Below the pieces are notes generated by a model. That model was not told where the DNA came from. It searched no databases and was given only the letters and a program-made list of their open reading frames with translations. A stretch of 64,000 bases of DNA from an uncultured Agathobacter sp. (GTDB lineage Bacteria; Bacillota; Clostridia; Lachnospirales; Lachnospiraceae). Numbering within the stretch: position 1 is the first letter of the stretch; every line of letters starts with the position of its first letter. This document shows positions 54,653 through 63,913 of this stretch, piece after piece. The stretch covers positions 62,001 through 126,000 of the forward strand of contig CAKRNE010000003.1 of assembly GCA_934365945.1 (NCBI GenBank). The letters are read 5' to 3'. The translations under genes and the position numbers were made by a program.

Positions 54653-55376
54653 TCTGATATCCTCTCCTTGTGACAAGCTTTCCGTCAATTATTTGTGTAC
54701 CCTCATTACCGATAAAGACTGTCGTAAACATGTTGACCTGTGCACTGCGAAGCTCACCGAGCGTACAGACTGTATAGCTTGTTCCCTCACGTCCGATGTT
54801 TTCGACATAGCCGCAGGCTCTATCCGGCTCTATCGTGCGAAGTAAAATATCACAGGCTCTCATCAGATAGTCCTTTCTCTTGTGGCTTGACGGATTGTAC
54901 AGTGCTATGACAAAATCACCCTCTGCAGCAGCCACAAGACGCTTTTCAATCTTTTCCCACGGCGTGAGCAGGTCACTTAAGCTGATGGTGCAAAAATCAT
55001 GGTTTAATGGTGCTCCAAGCACTGCCGCACCACTGTTTGCCGCCGTAATGCCGGGTATTACCGAAAGCTCTACGTTATCATATTCCTGTCCAATCTCATA
55101 CATAAGAGATGCCAGTCCGTATATTCCGGCGTCACCACTACATACAAGAGAGACCGTTTTGCCCTCAAGTGCCTTTTCAAAGCACAGGTGGCATCTTTCT
55201 TTTTCCTGACGCATTGGAGTGGTCAAAAGCTCTTTTGTCTTAAATTTTTCTCCGAGCAGCTTTATATATACTGTGTAGCCCACTATGACATCACTCGCTT
55301 GTAGTGCATCAACGGCCTGCTTTGTCATCATGCTTTCAAAGCCCGGTCCCATACCTACTATATAAATTTTATTCAT
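54645..55376 (-). CDS. cbiH: Cobalt-precorrin-3 C17-methyltransferase CbiH
   Basis: Ring-contraction methyltransferase of the anaerobic pathway. About 243 residues: NKIYIVGMGPGFESMMTKQA, LVCSGDAGIYGLASLMYEIG, VIPGITAANSGAAVLGAPL and DFVIALYNPSSHKRKDYLM, all of the CobJ/CbiH group. The ATG at 55376 (GGAG 7 bases ahead) is preferred to that at 55388. Its end overlaps the start of the fused cbiJET gene by 8 bases. Confidence 0.94.
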   Translation of the reverse strand: MNKIYIVGMGPGFESMMTKQAVDALQASDVIVGYTVYIKLLGEKFKTKELLTTPMRQEKERCHLCFEKALEGKTVSLVCSGDAGIYGLASLMYEIGQEYDNVELSVIPGITAANSGAAVLGAPLNHDFCTISLSDLLTPWEKIEKRLVAAAEGDFVIALYNPSSHKRKDYLMRACDILLRTIEPDRACGYVENIGREGTSYTVCTLGELRSAQVNMFTTVFIGNEGTQIIDGKLVTRRGYQIE

Positions 55377-55431
55377 GTTAATCTCCATCTCTACTAATTT
55401 TATATAACCATGCAGCTATTTGCAATTATAT

Positions 55432-56574
55432 TTAATCAGGATACTTTGCTGCCGCAACCGTTACCCCGTCATATTTATGTTTTTTATAGACAAGTTTTCC
55501 TGCTTTATTGCATTCCCTGCTGCATGCAAGCACTGCTGCACGTTCGCACACGTTGTCCACTCCAACATGCTCCTTAACAAACTGTGAGGCACTGAATTCA
55601 CCCTTCACCGCCATGAGCTCATCCGCGGTATAAGTGACAAATTCTATCCTGTTTCTGTCGCAAAATTCCTTTATTCCCGGTTCATCTTTTTTCACATCTA
55701 TTGATGCGATCATGTCTATATCCGAAATATCTATTTGAAGCTTTAAAAGACTTTGTCTGATTGCGCTGTCGATATTTTCAAACGCCGTATCTCTTCTGCA
55801 CCCAATACCAAGTACAAACTGTGTGGGTTTTAAGTAAATACTGCCATTTTTATGGTCCTTTGTTTTTTCGCATGATACTACAATATCAGCACCGCAAGCA
55901 GGCGGGAAATCCACTGTTTTTATTGCGTCAGCGCTCATATCAGCTTCATCTAAAAATGCCCTTATAAGCTGCCTGTGCTTAGCCGGAATGTGCTCCCGGT
56001 CAACCGACATAGTAACCACTTCCCCCGCCAATACCTTTGATGATACTCTTGTGATGCCCTCTTTATTGACTATTGTAAGCCTGCATTTCTTTGCAAAAAC
56101 ATCAACTGCAAATTTATTATTGATATCAGTAGCGGTTGTTATAACAGGCGTAGCATTCATCAGTGCAGCTAATAATACCGCAAGCTCATTGGCGCCTCCC
56201 ACATGCCCTGAAAGAATCGGAATAACAAACTGCCCCAGCTCATCTATCACAATAACAGGACTGTCTTTAAGCTTGTCATTTACAGAGGATGCTATAGCTC
56301 TCACCGCAATACCGCATGCCCCGATAAAAATCAAAGCACTTTTCTTACTCATCTGTACGGCTGTCCAGTCTGATATATTTTGCGATATGCAGCCGGTATT
56401 TCTAAAATATTCATCGTCTGTATTTTTAATATTCACATCCGATAATCTAGAGCATTTGGTAAAAACCTCCACCTCATATGCACTTTTTTTTAGCTTATAA
56501 GCTATGTCACATGACAACTCATAGCCCTTTTTTGTGAAGCTTACAATGCAAATTTTCATATTCTCATTTCCCAT
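55432..56574 (-). CDS. cbiG: Cobalt-precorrin-5A hydrolase CbiG
   Basis: Opens the lactone of cobalt-precorrin-5A and releases acetaldehyde. 380 residues: an N-terminal domain (ICIVSFTKKGYELSCDI), the central SALIFIGACGIAVRAIAS and VIPILSGHVGGANELAVLLA, and the C-terminal VLGIGCRRDTAFENI. CbiG marks the oxygen-independent cobalamin route. Initiation may be at the ATG five codons in; the ribosome binding site is weak at both. Confidence 0.94.
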   Translation of the reverse strand: MGNENMKICIVSFTKKGYELSCDIAYKLKKSAYEVEVFTKCSRLSDVNIKNTDDEYFRNTGCISQNISDWTAVQMSKKSALIFIGACGIAVRAIASSVNDKLKDSPVIVIDELGQFVIPILSGHVGGANELAVLLAALMNATPVITTATDINNKFAVDVFAKKCRLTIVNKEGITRVSSKVLAGEVVTMSVDREHIPAKHRQLIRAFLDEADMSADAIKTVDFPPACGADIVVSCEKTKDHKNGSIYLKPTQFVLGIGCRRDTAFENIDSAIRQSLLKLQIDISDIDMIASIDVKKDEPGIKEFCDRNRIEFVTYTADELMAVKGEFSASQFVKEHVGVDNVCERAAVLACSRECNKAGKLVYKKHKYDGVTVAAAKYPD

Positions 56575-56606
56575 AAATTTCCCATATTTATATATTCACG
56601 CCCTTT

Positions 56607-57383
56607 TCAATCGTTATCCTGTGGCTCTACAGAAGCCTTGCGATACTCTGTCGAAAAATCCGGTGCGTAAAGTCTTGATTTTTCGTAATGCCGGTGCGCT
56701 ATGACATCCCCCACAAGCACAATCGCTGTCTTTGTGATATTGTGCTCTCTCGCAGTCTGCTCCAGTGTAGCGACAGTACACACGTATGCCTCCTCCTGTG
56801 GCCAGGTTGCCTTGTATACAATTGCAGCTGGTGTATCAGCCTCATAGCCTCCCTCAATAAGGCTTTCTGTAAGCTTCCCTAAAAGCCCCGTGCTTAAGTA
56901 AATCGCCATGGAAGCGTGATGTGAGGCAAAGCTTGCTATGCTCTCTTTTGGTGGCACCTTCGTGCGCCCCTCCATGCGTGTAATGATGAGCGACTGGGAA
57001 ATGCCCGGGAGCGTGTACTCGATATTTAATGATGCGGCAGCGCCAAAGCATGCGCTCACCCCCGGACAGCTCTCATATGGTATCAAAAGCTCATCAAGCT
57101 CATCCATCTGCTCACGCACCGCGCCGTATATGCTTGGCTCTCCCGTGTGCAGACGCACTGTCATTTTCCCGTCTGCCTCAGCTGCTTTCATGACTGCGAT
57201 GACCTCATCCAGTGTCATTTTTGCACTGTTATATATTTCACAGCTCTCCTTTGCATAGTCCAGAAGCTGTGGATTAACAAGCGAGCCCGCATAAATTATC
57301 ACATCTGCCTTTTGTAAAAGACGCATTCCGCGTACTGTTATTAAGTCTGCTGCGCCTGTTCCTGCGCCAACAAAGTAAACCAT
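56607..57383 (-). CDS. cbiF: Cobalt-precorrin-4 C11-methyltransferase CbiF
   Basis: 258 residues: VYFVGAGTGAADLITVRGMRLLQKADVIIYAGSL, VRLHTGEPSIYGAVREQMD and YESCPGVSACFGAAASLNIEYTLPG are the CobM/CbiF signatures. It methylates C11 of the corrin precursor. The start overlaps the end of cbiD by 43 bases, so initiation is probably coupled. Confidence 0.95.
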   Translation of the reverse strand: MVYFVGAGTGAADLITVRGMRLLQKADVIIYAGSLVNPQLLDYAKESCEIYNSAKMTLDEVIAVMKAAEADGKMTVRLHTGEPSIYGAVREQMDELDELLIPYESCPGVSACFGAAASLNIEYTLPGISQSLIITRMEGRTKVPPKESIASFASHHASMAIYLSTGLLGKLTESLIEGGYEADTPAAIVYKATWPQEEAYVCTVATLEQTAREHNITKTAIVLVGDVIAHRHYEKSRLYAPDFSTEYRKASVEPQDND

Positions 57384-58495
57384 TTTTCTGCCTTTCTGCT
57401 TTTTGCAATCTCTCCGAATTCGTTTGAATACATGATACAGTCTATCTCAATTCTGCCCTTTGCCCTCTTATCCAGATAAAAGCATATGCGCTCCATCGCA
57501 TAATCCATCACCTCATAAAGCCTGCCGCTTTCCTTAAGTGCCGCCAAGGCCTCCTCTGTCGTAAGGCTGTCCATAATGCGCTTTATGTAAAAAGGCGCTA
57601 CACCACACCTAAACGCAAATGCCGTCAATAGCTCTATCCTGCAGTCAGCCTCCCTCGAATGAGTGTTCATGATGCCTCCTGCTACCTTTATGAGCTTTCC
57701 TATATGTCCTGTCAAAAGCATCCTCTTAAAGCCCATATCTGCTGCCATATCAATTGTTTCACCGATAAAGTTGGAGCATTTGACACTCCTGTCCAGATCA
57801 TAGCCATAGCTTTCCTTCATAAAGTCAAGGCCGTAATTTCCCGGAGCGACCGCCACATAATCGTATCCAAGCGAATATCTCTGTCTAAGCTCCACCCTTA
57901 TCGTATCAATAAGAGCCTGTGAGCTCATGGGCTCAACTATACCGCTTGTGCCGAGAATTGATATACCGCCCACTATCCCAAGCCTTGGATTAAAGGTTCT
58001 TTCTGCAAGCTCCTTCCCCTTTGGAACAGAGATTGTGATGTCAAGTGTGCCCTTAAAATCCAAAAGCTCACAGACCTCCCTTACCTCTTTTTCTATCATC
58101 TCACGTGGCACATGATTGATAGCCGCATTTCCGACAGGCTGGTCTAATCCGGGTTTGGTGACTCTTCCCACACCGTCACCACCGTCAATATTTATCATAA
58201 CCAAATCCTGCTTTTTTTTGCACAAAGCAGATGTATCGGAATGCAAAATCCGTACAGAAGCATATATATAGGCTCCGGCGGTCACATCAGGGTCATCCCC
58301 TCCGTCCTTTATCACGGCACAGCTCACCTCGTTTTCACTTCTTTTTATGTCGGTGATATCAGCTGTGTATGCTATTCCCTTAGGTGTCTGAATCGTTATT
58401 TTATTTTTAGCATTTCCGGTTAAAAGCATATATGCCGCCGCCTTTGAGGCTGCCGCAGCACAGCTTCCTGTGGTAAATCCGTATCTCATAATCAC
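57341..58495 (-). CDS. cbiD: Cobalt-precorrin-5B C1-methyltransferase CbiD
   Basis: 384 residues: RYGFTTGSCAAAASKAAAYML at the start, GDGVGRVTKPGLDQPVGNAAIN, ISVPKGKELAERTFNPRLGIVGGISILGTSG and LTGHIGKLIKVAGGIMNTHS. CbiD is specific to the anaerobic pathway and methylates C1. Start is a GTG at 58495 or the ATG two codons later; 15 bases separate it from cbiC. Confidence 0.96.
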   Translation of the reverse strand: MIMRYGFTTGSCAAAASKAAAYMLLTGNAKNKITIQTPKGIAYTADITDIKRSENEVSCAVIKDGGDDPDVTAGAYIYASVRILHSDTSALCKKKQDLVMINIDGGDGVGRVTKPGLDQPVGNAAINHVPREMIEKEVREVCELLDFKGTLDITISVPKGKELAERTFNPRLGIVGGISILGTSGIVEPMSSQALIDTIRVELRQRYSLGYDYVAVAPGNYGLDFMKESYGYDLDRSVKCSNFIGETIDMAADMGFKRMLLTGHIGKLIKVAGGIMNTHSREADCRIELLTAFAFRCGVAPFYIKRIMDSLTTEEALAALKESGRLYEVMDYAMERICFYLDKRAKGRIEIDCIMYSNEFGEIAKSRKAEKWFTLLAQEQAQQT

Positions 58496-58510
58496 TAAAT
58501 ACCTTATCCA

Positions 58511-59161
58511 TCAGCCTCTATCCACCAGACTGTAAATCAGTGCATTGCATATTGCTGCCGCGATATTGCTGCCGCCCTTTCGTCCGACATTGACGATATA
58601 CGGCACGCCTGTCTCCATAATAAGCTCCTTGGCTGCCTCCACATTGACAAAGCCCACCGGCACACCGATTACAAATGCAGGCTTATATATTCCTTTTTCT
58701 ATCATATCATACAGCTCTATAAGTGCTGTCGGTGCATTTCCTATTGCAAAAATCACAGGCTTTTCTATCCTTGATGCAAACTCCATGCTTACTGCCGCAC
58801 GCGTTGTCTGTTTCTCCTTTGCAATAAGCGCAACCTCATCATCTGCCATAAAGCAATGCACCTGTCCACCGAATTTTGCCAGATATTTTTTATTGATGCC
58901 TGAAAGAGCCATGTTGGTATCTGTCACAATATCAGCGCCCTCTGATATCAGCTTTTTTGCGATAGCAACGGCGTCATTAGAGTATTTAAGCGTCTGTACA
59001 TAGTCAAAATCAGCACTCGTGTGTATGACTCTTTTTGTTATCATCTCCTGGTCCGCAGGCAGTGTAATCTGCCTTTCAGACAGCTCATGTGAAATTATCT
59101 CAAAGCTTCTCTTTTCAATCTCCATCGGCTTTAGCTGTTTAATTTTTTTCAATGCACTCAC
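58511..59161 (-). CDS. cbiC: Cobalt-precorrin-8 methylmutase CbiC
   Basis: Moves a methyl group from C11 to C12 to make cobyrinate. 216 residues: TDTNMALSGINKKYL, the AIGNAPTALIELYDMI block, and VIGVPVGFVNVEAAKELI with PYIVNVGRKGGSNIAAAICNAL. It begins with GTG inside the end of cobD (23-base overlap). Confidence 0.95.
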   Translation of the reverse strand: MSALKKIKQLKPMEIEKRSFEIISHELSERQITLPADQEMITKRVIHTSADFDYVQTLKYSNDAVAIAKKLISEGADIVTDTNMALSGINKKYLAKFGGQVHCFMADDEVALIAKEKQTTRAAVSMEFASRIEKPVIFAIGNAPTALIELYDMIEKGIYKPAFVIGVPVGFVNVEAAKELIMETGVPYIVNVGRKGGSNIAAAICNALIYSLVDRG

Positions 59162-60200
59162 CTATCACTTTCAATAATCTTACATTTTCATCATATGTCT
59201 TTACCGCAACACGAAAATACCCTGCCGAAAGCCCCACATAGTTGGAGCAGTCCCGTATCAGTATTCCCTTATCAAGCAGTATATCATATAATGGAAGCTT
59301 GCTGTAAAACAGTATGAAATCAGCATCACTTTTATATACCTTAAAGCCAAGCTTTTTTAGTCCATCTGACAGCAGCCTTCTTTGTCTTCCCACATACTCC
59401 GATGTTTCTTTAATGTATCCTGATTCCCTGATACATGCCTCTCCTGCCATCTGTGCCAAAACAGACACGTTCCACTCCGGCAGATTTCTTTGAACCTTTC
59501 GTCTTACTGTATCATTTTTACTGACCATATATCCAAGCCTTACTCCCGGAATAGCAAAAAGCTTGGTAAAGGCTCTTACAACAATCAGATTGTCATAGTC
59601 ACATAAAAGTGACAAAACAGAATGCTTTTTTTCACAAAAGCCCATGAAGCATTCGTCTGCCACCACATAAATATGCTTTTCTTTGCAATGCTTTATTATT
59701 TGCTTCATGAAAGAGCTGTCTTCAAGATGTCCTGTCGGATTGTTTGGATTTGCGATAAAAAATATATCTGTATCTTCTGTAAGCATATCCATTAAAGCAT
59801 CAGTGCGTGCAGCAGGAGAAAAATCATTCTGCTCATCCAGCCGGAAATATCTGATATCACAGCCAACTGCCCCAAGTACATGCTCATAGCCGAAAAAGCC
59901 CGGAGCTAAAAGCACTGCTTTTTTAGGCTTTATGGCATGAGCTATCGCCATAAAAAGCTCGGAGGCTCCGTTTCCGGGGATTATATCCTCGCTTTGTATA
60001 CTGCAGCCTTGCTGTGTAAAATAACCTGCCAACGCCTTTTTAAGACCGCTGCAAGCTATGTCGGGATATCTGTCTGCATACGAAAGTGCATCACTCATAG
60101 CCTCTTTAACAGTATCCGGTATGCCAAGAGGATTGATATTTACCGAAAAATCCATATTTACTTTATTGTTGTATATGTCGCCGCCATGGATGCTTTTCAT
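59139..60200 (-). CDS. cobD: Threonine-phosphate decarboxylase CobD
   Basis: A PLP enzyme of 353 residues that makes (R)-1-aminopropan-2-ol phosphate for the nucleotide loop. Opening MKSIHGGDIYNN and NINPLGIPDTVKEAM, ENDFSPAARTDALM, FIANPNNPTGHLE, and VVRAFTKLFAIPGVRLGYMV with the PLP lysine near residue 214 are typical of the HisC-like CobD group. Named from the cobalamin context and the HGGD start rather than HisC. Confidence 0.92.
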   Translation of the reverse strand: MKSIHGGDIYNNKVNMDFSVNINPLGIPDTVKEAMSDALSYADRYPDIACSGLKKALAGYFTQQGCSIQSEDIIPGNGASELFMAIAHAIKPKKAVLLAPGFFGYEHVLGAVGCDIRYFRLDEQNDFSPAARTDALMDMLTEDTDIFFIANPNNPTGHLEDSSFMKQIIKHCKEKHIYVVADECFMGFCEKKHSVLSLLCDYDNLIVVRAFTKLFAIPGVRLGYMVSKNDTVRRKVQRNLPEWNVSVLAQMAGEACIRESGYIKETSEYVGRQRRLLSDGLKKLGFKVYKSDADFILFYSKLPLYDILLDKGILIRDCSNYVGLSAGYFRVAVKTYDENVRLLKVIGECIEKN

Positions 60201-60237
60201 TAAATTTCTCCATCAATTCTTACATCATCTTCCATAT

Positions 60238-61230
60238 TCAAAGCCGCATTAAAACAATACTCATCACCGCCACCGATAAAAGCTCACACAAAAACGCTGT
60301 AATATACATCAGCCTGTTTGCACGCTTTATATCCTCGTACTCTATCTCTCGCAGCCTGTCGCCTATATATTTTTTCTTCACAAGCTTCCCAAAATACACT
60401 GCATCACCCGCAAGCTGCACCCTTAAAACGCCGGCACATACGGACTCTGTCTGGGCTGAGTTGGGGCTTGCGTGATTGAAACGGTCTCTTTTAAAAATGC
60501 GGTATGCATTTCGTCCATCAAACTGCCTGCCACCAATAAATGCTGCAATAATCATCAGATATGCACTGATTCTTGCCGGTATGAAATTGACCACATCATC
60601 AAGCCTTGCCGCAAATCTGCCAAAATACATATATTTATCATTTTTGTAGCCAAGCATGGAATCCATCGTATTCACAGCCTTGTATACAAAGCCAAGCACC
60701 GGCCCGCCGATTGCCGTGTAAAGCATAGGTGCAATCACTCCGTCAGATGTATTTTCAGCTATCGTCTCAACTGCCGCCCTTGTGACACCTGCCTCATCAA
60801 GTACAGATGTATCTCTGCCAACAATCATGGAAACAGCCCTTCTTCCTGCATCAACTCCGTCTGTCCTTAGTGCATCGTACACCCTCATGCTCTCCACACG
60901 AAGACATTTTGTGGCAAGAATCTGACAGGTCATGACAGCCTCTACTATTACTCCTGCATACAGATTTATGCTGTATGCTGCCACAAGAATAATTACCGAT
61001 ACTGCAAAGGTTGCAAAAATAACAGTAAAAGCAAGAAGCACGCCTCTTTTATATTTTGTTAAATTTGCTTCATTTTCAGAGCTATTATATTTGACATCAC
61101 TATTAAGCCTCTTATCGAGAAAAGAAATGAGTGAGCCGATAAGTCTGACCGGATGCGGTATAAAATGCGGATCTCCTATTAATAAATCAAGCACAAAGCC
61201 TGCTATAAATGCAAAAATATGATAACACAT
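60238..61230 (-). CDS. cbiB: Adenosylcobinamide-phosphate synthase CbiB
   Basis: An integral membrane enzyme of 330 residues joining the aminopropanol arm to adenosylcobyric acid. FVLDLLIGDPHFIPHPVRLIG at the start, AVSMIVGRDTSVLDEAGVTRAAVETIAENTSDGVIAP in the middle, and RDRFNHASPNSAQTESVCAGVL are strong family marks. Several transmembrane helices are visible. Confidence 0.96.
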   Translation of the reverse strand: MCYHIFAFIAGFVLDLLIGDPHFIPHPVRLIGSLISFLDKRLNSDVKYNSSENEANLTKYKRGVLLAFTVIFATFAVSVIILVAAYSINLYAGVIVEAVMTCQILATKCLRVESMRVYDALRTDGVDAGRRAVSMIVGRDTSVLDEAGVTRAAVETIAENTSDGVIAPMLYTAIGGPVLGFVYKAVNTMDSMLGYKNDKYMYFGRFAARLDDVVNFIPARISAYLMIIAAFIGGRQFDGRNAYRIFKRDRFNHASPNSAQTESVCAGVLRVQLAGDAVYFGKLVKKKYIGDRLREIEYEDIKRANRLMYITAFLCELLSVAVMSIVLMRL

Positions 61231-61316
61231 ATGTTAATCCTTCTTAAATAAACGCATTAATAAAATTAATTTTAAAATGTGTATATGGTTCTTAATAATT
61301 ACAAAAAATGTATAAA

Positions 61317-61991
61317 TCATAGCGATATGGGCTGTATTTCATTAAACACTATCTCATCGCCCCCAACCGCCACCTCGCACGAGTAGCCACAGCCGTTTTT
61401 CACCTGATAATCATAGTAATCCATATCACAGTAATGGCTCATTATCGCCATAATAGTCCCTCCATGCACAAAAAATACTATCTGTATCTCTTTATCAGGC
61501 ATAGCCCTATTAAGCTCTAAGGCCTGTGTGAGCACCTTCTCAAAGCCACCTATGCTTCTTTTGCAAAACTCTTTTCTGCTCTCTCCGCTTGGGAAAGCAA
61601 GTGTACCACCACTGTCAATCCATGCCTGATATGAAGCCTTGAAACGGACATCTGAGCTAAGCTCCTTATAGCTTTTTAGCTCCCATTCCCCGAAATCCAT
61701 CTCCGCAAACTCTTTTACGGTATGAATTTTGTGGTGTTTTGAAGGCGGCAAAATAATCTCTGCCGTCTGTTTGCAGCGCTTCATTGGGCTTGTAATAATT
61801 ATCTGCTCCTTTAGGCTGTTTTCCTCCAAAGCCATGTATACACCATTATTTAGCGCATTTTTAAGCTCAAAAACTCCGGCTTCATCGAGTGGCTCATCTG
61901 TCCTGCCCAGATATCTGTGCTCTCTGTTTGAGGCTGTGCAGCCGTGTCTTATAAAAATACAGTTTATTTTATTTTCTGACCGATTCCACAT
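61317..61991 (-). CDS. Histidine phosphatase, alpha-ribazole phosphatase (CobC)-like
   Basis: 224 residues of the phosphoglycerate-mutase-like superfamily: IFIRHGCTASNREHRYLGRTD with the catalytic RHG, ITSPMKRCKQTAEII with the second Arg, and VFFVHGGTIMAIMS with the second His. In this operon it most likely dephosphorylates alpha-ribazole phosphate, though the superfamily is broad. It overlaps the CobU-like gene by 28 bases. Confidence 0.82.
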   Translation of the reverse strand: MWNRSENKINCIFIRHGCTASNREHRYLGRTDEPLDEAGVFELKNALNNGVYMALEENSLKEQIIITSPMKRCKQTAEIILPPSKHHKIHTVKEFAEMDFGEWELKSYKELSSDVRFKASYQAWIDSGGTLAFPSGESRKEFCKRSIGGFEKVLTQALELNRAMPDKEIQIVFFVHGGTIMAIMSHYCDMDYYDYQVKNGCGYSCEVAVGGDEIVFNEIQPISL

Positions 61992-62410
61992 ATTACGCGA
62001 ACCACCTCGTCGGCTTTTTTTGCAAGCAGTATCTCAGCTCTGCCTGTCTGCTCCCTGTACTCTCTCTCAAACGCATCAAGAGGCACTATGCCGTTTCCAA
62101 TCTCATCGGCAATGACTATTGTATCCGGATTTTCCTCTGCAAATTGCATGAATTTCAAAATGTATTCCTGCAGCGGAAGCTTATTCTCAAGCACCGCCCT
62201 GATAAAATAATGGAATTTATCTATTATGAGTACCCGCTCATCATCGATGGGCAAATCCCATGGCCATTCCATGTTTGATGCCTTATCATTGCTGGCATTA
62301 TCTTTTAGAAAAAAGCAGTCATATACATCATATTTTTCTGATTCTTCTATCATATTTTCAAGCACATAATCAAGCTTTCCCTGTGCCACTCCGCCTATCA
62401 CAAGCTTCAT
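61964..62410 (-). CDS. CobU-like protein, short form
   Basis: 148 residues related to adenosylcobinamide kinase/guanylyltransferase. The P-loop is altered to GGVAQGKLDYV, but the C-terminal ADEIGNGIVPLDAFEREYREQTGR and VVRVICGIGQKIK match the CobU core. The HRxxR guanylylation segment is missing. A more complete CobU lies two genes upstream, which in turn lacks the EIGNGIVP block, so the two may divide the work or form one enzyme pair. Confidence 0.75.
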   Translation of the reverse strand: MKLVIGGVAQGKLDYVLENMIEESEKYDVYDCFFLKDNASNDKASNMEWPWDLPIDDERVLIIDKFHYFIRAVLENKLPLQEYILKFMQFAEENPDTIVIADEIGNGIVPLDAFEREYREQTGRAEILLAKKADEVVRVICGIGQKIK

Positions 62411-62496
62411 ATTTTCTCCAATTCTAAAGTTTAAAGTACATAATAAACTTTTATCAAAATCTTATCCGTACCATTCCTATATTCAAAACAAATATA

Positions 62497-63261
62497 CTAA
62501 ATAATAAAAGAAACAACACCCAGTGCCACTGCCATAGCGCACTCACATATACACACAAAATACCCTGCCGTATCGCCGGTGATGCCACCAAGCTCCTTTT
62601 TGGTTTTCACATAATAATACCAAAAGCTAAGTGCTGCCGCAATGATCATAGCCACCGCATAAGGCAGTGACACAATGAGTAAAACTGCCATACACAGTGC
62701 AAGCTGGATGTATAGTGCTGCCCTTACAATCGTCCTGTGTGCAGTGTCCGCAAACATAAATAACAGTCCATCGCTTTTTGCCGATTTAAATGACACAACC
62801 GCTATCCCACTTAAGCATCTTGAGATGAAAAAGCCTGCACAAAAAACAATAAATGCTTTATCATCCATTATCTGAGAAAATGCTCCCATGAATAATAATC
62901 CATAGGCTGCAAGCATTATAACGGCAAATGCCCCTATATGCGAATCCTTAAGTATTGCAAGCTTTTCCTCCCGCGGTTTGTATGAATGAAATGCATCCAT
63001 TGTATCCATAAAACCATCTATGTGAAAGCCTCCCGTAACCGCTATCGGAATCAGCGCACCTACGCATACATAGCAGATATCCGCCACTCCAAAATGAGAG
63101 TATAGATATCTCCACAGCATAAGAAGCAGTCCGATCACAGCTCCTATCCACGGAAAGAATACCAGCATGTACTTCATGTCATCATCCTTCCATTTGAATT
63201 GTGGCATAGGTATCTTTGAATACATGGAAAAAGATACTATGCACGACCTTATTAGCTTCAT
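62497..63261 (-). CDS. cobS: Adenosylcobinamide-GDP ribazoletransferase CobS
   Basis: A membrane enzyme of 254 residues that joins the lower ligand to adenosylcobinamide-GDP. KLIRSCIVSFSMYSKIPMPQF, YMLVFFPWIGAVIG, AVTGGFHIDGFMDTMDAFHSY with the acidic DGxxDxxD motif, and KDSHIGAFAVIML are all diagnostic. The ATG at 63261 is chosen; a longer frame to 63348 adds 29 unrelated residues overlapping cobU. Confidence 0.94.
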   Translation of the reverse strand: MKLIRSCIVSFSMYSKIPMPQFKWKDDDMKYMLVFFPWIGAVIGLLLMLWRYLYSHFGVADICYVCVGALIPIAVTGGFHIDGFMDTMDAFHSYKPREEKLAILKDSHIGAFAVIMLAAYGLLFMGAFSQIMDDKAFIVFCAGFFISRCLSGIAVVSFKSAKSDGLLFMFADTAHRTIVRAALYIQLALCMAVLLIVSLPYAVAMIIAAALSFWYYYVKTKKELGGITGDTAGYFVCICECAMAVALGVVSFII

Positions 63262-63286
63262 AATACACTTAAACCTCCACAATGCT

Positions 63287-63913
63287 TCACTTAACCGCAA
63301 CAGGAATGCCTGCAACCACCTCAACGACACTCTCTGCCATCGCAGCAAGCCCTCTGTTTACAATTCCCATTGCCTTTATGTAATTCATCGTTGATTCATC
63401 ATAGCAGACTCCGTCTTCAAATACATTGTTTGTCACAATTACAAGCTCTGCAACATTTTCACTTAAGATACTTACATCTTTTAACACCTTTTTGCTCACA
63501 AGGCTGATTAGGGTATTCTCATAATCCCTCATATTATTAGGTCCATCCAATGCCTCTTTTTTAACCCCGGCTTCCTTAGTATCGGAAGCATCTACAGGTG
63601 GAAACATCTCATTTGCCACAAGGTTTGACATACACTCAAGCAGTGCCAACCGCCCTGTTTTTAAACAATTTTCTGATTGCAGCTTAGAAACCGCATCCTG
63701 GATATCTCGAGGCTGTTCTATAGTAATAAAGCCTTTTCCGGCACGAAGCCTTCTGTGCCTGTCTATCTTACGCTGCCCCTCTTCATCAAATACCTGCATG
63801 GTGGCAATGTAATATTTTTCTTTACATCCTTTTTCTTTTGACGTGTGACAAATATATTTTTCTGCATATGCTGATTTGCCGCTTCCGCTGCCGCCGGTTA
63901 TAAGTGTAATCAT
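63287..63913 (-). CDS. cobU: Adenosylcobinamide kinase/guanylyltransferase CobU
   Basis: 208 residues: P-loop LITGGSGSGKSAYAEKYI, YYIATMQVFDEEGQRKIDRHRRLR with the nucleotidyl-transfer histidine, and TIEQPRDIQ. The region LVIVTNNVFEDGVCYDEST replaces the usual EVGxGIVP motif. Its ATG follows the cobT stop directly (TAGATG), so it is coupled to cobT. Confidence 0.88.
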   Translation of the reverse strand: MITLITGGSGSGKSAYAEKYICHTSKEKGCKEKYYIATMQVFDEEGQRKIDRHRRLRAGKGFITIEQPRDIQDAVSKLQSENCLKTGRLALLECMSNLVANEMFPPVDASDTKEAGVKKEALDGPNNMRDYENTLISLVSKKVLKDVSILSENVAELVIVTNNVFEDGVCYDESTMNYIKAMGIVNRGLAAMAESVVEVVAGIPVAVK

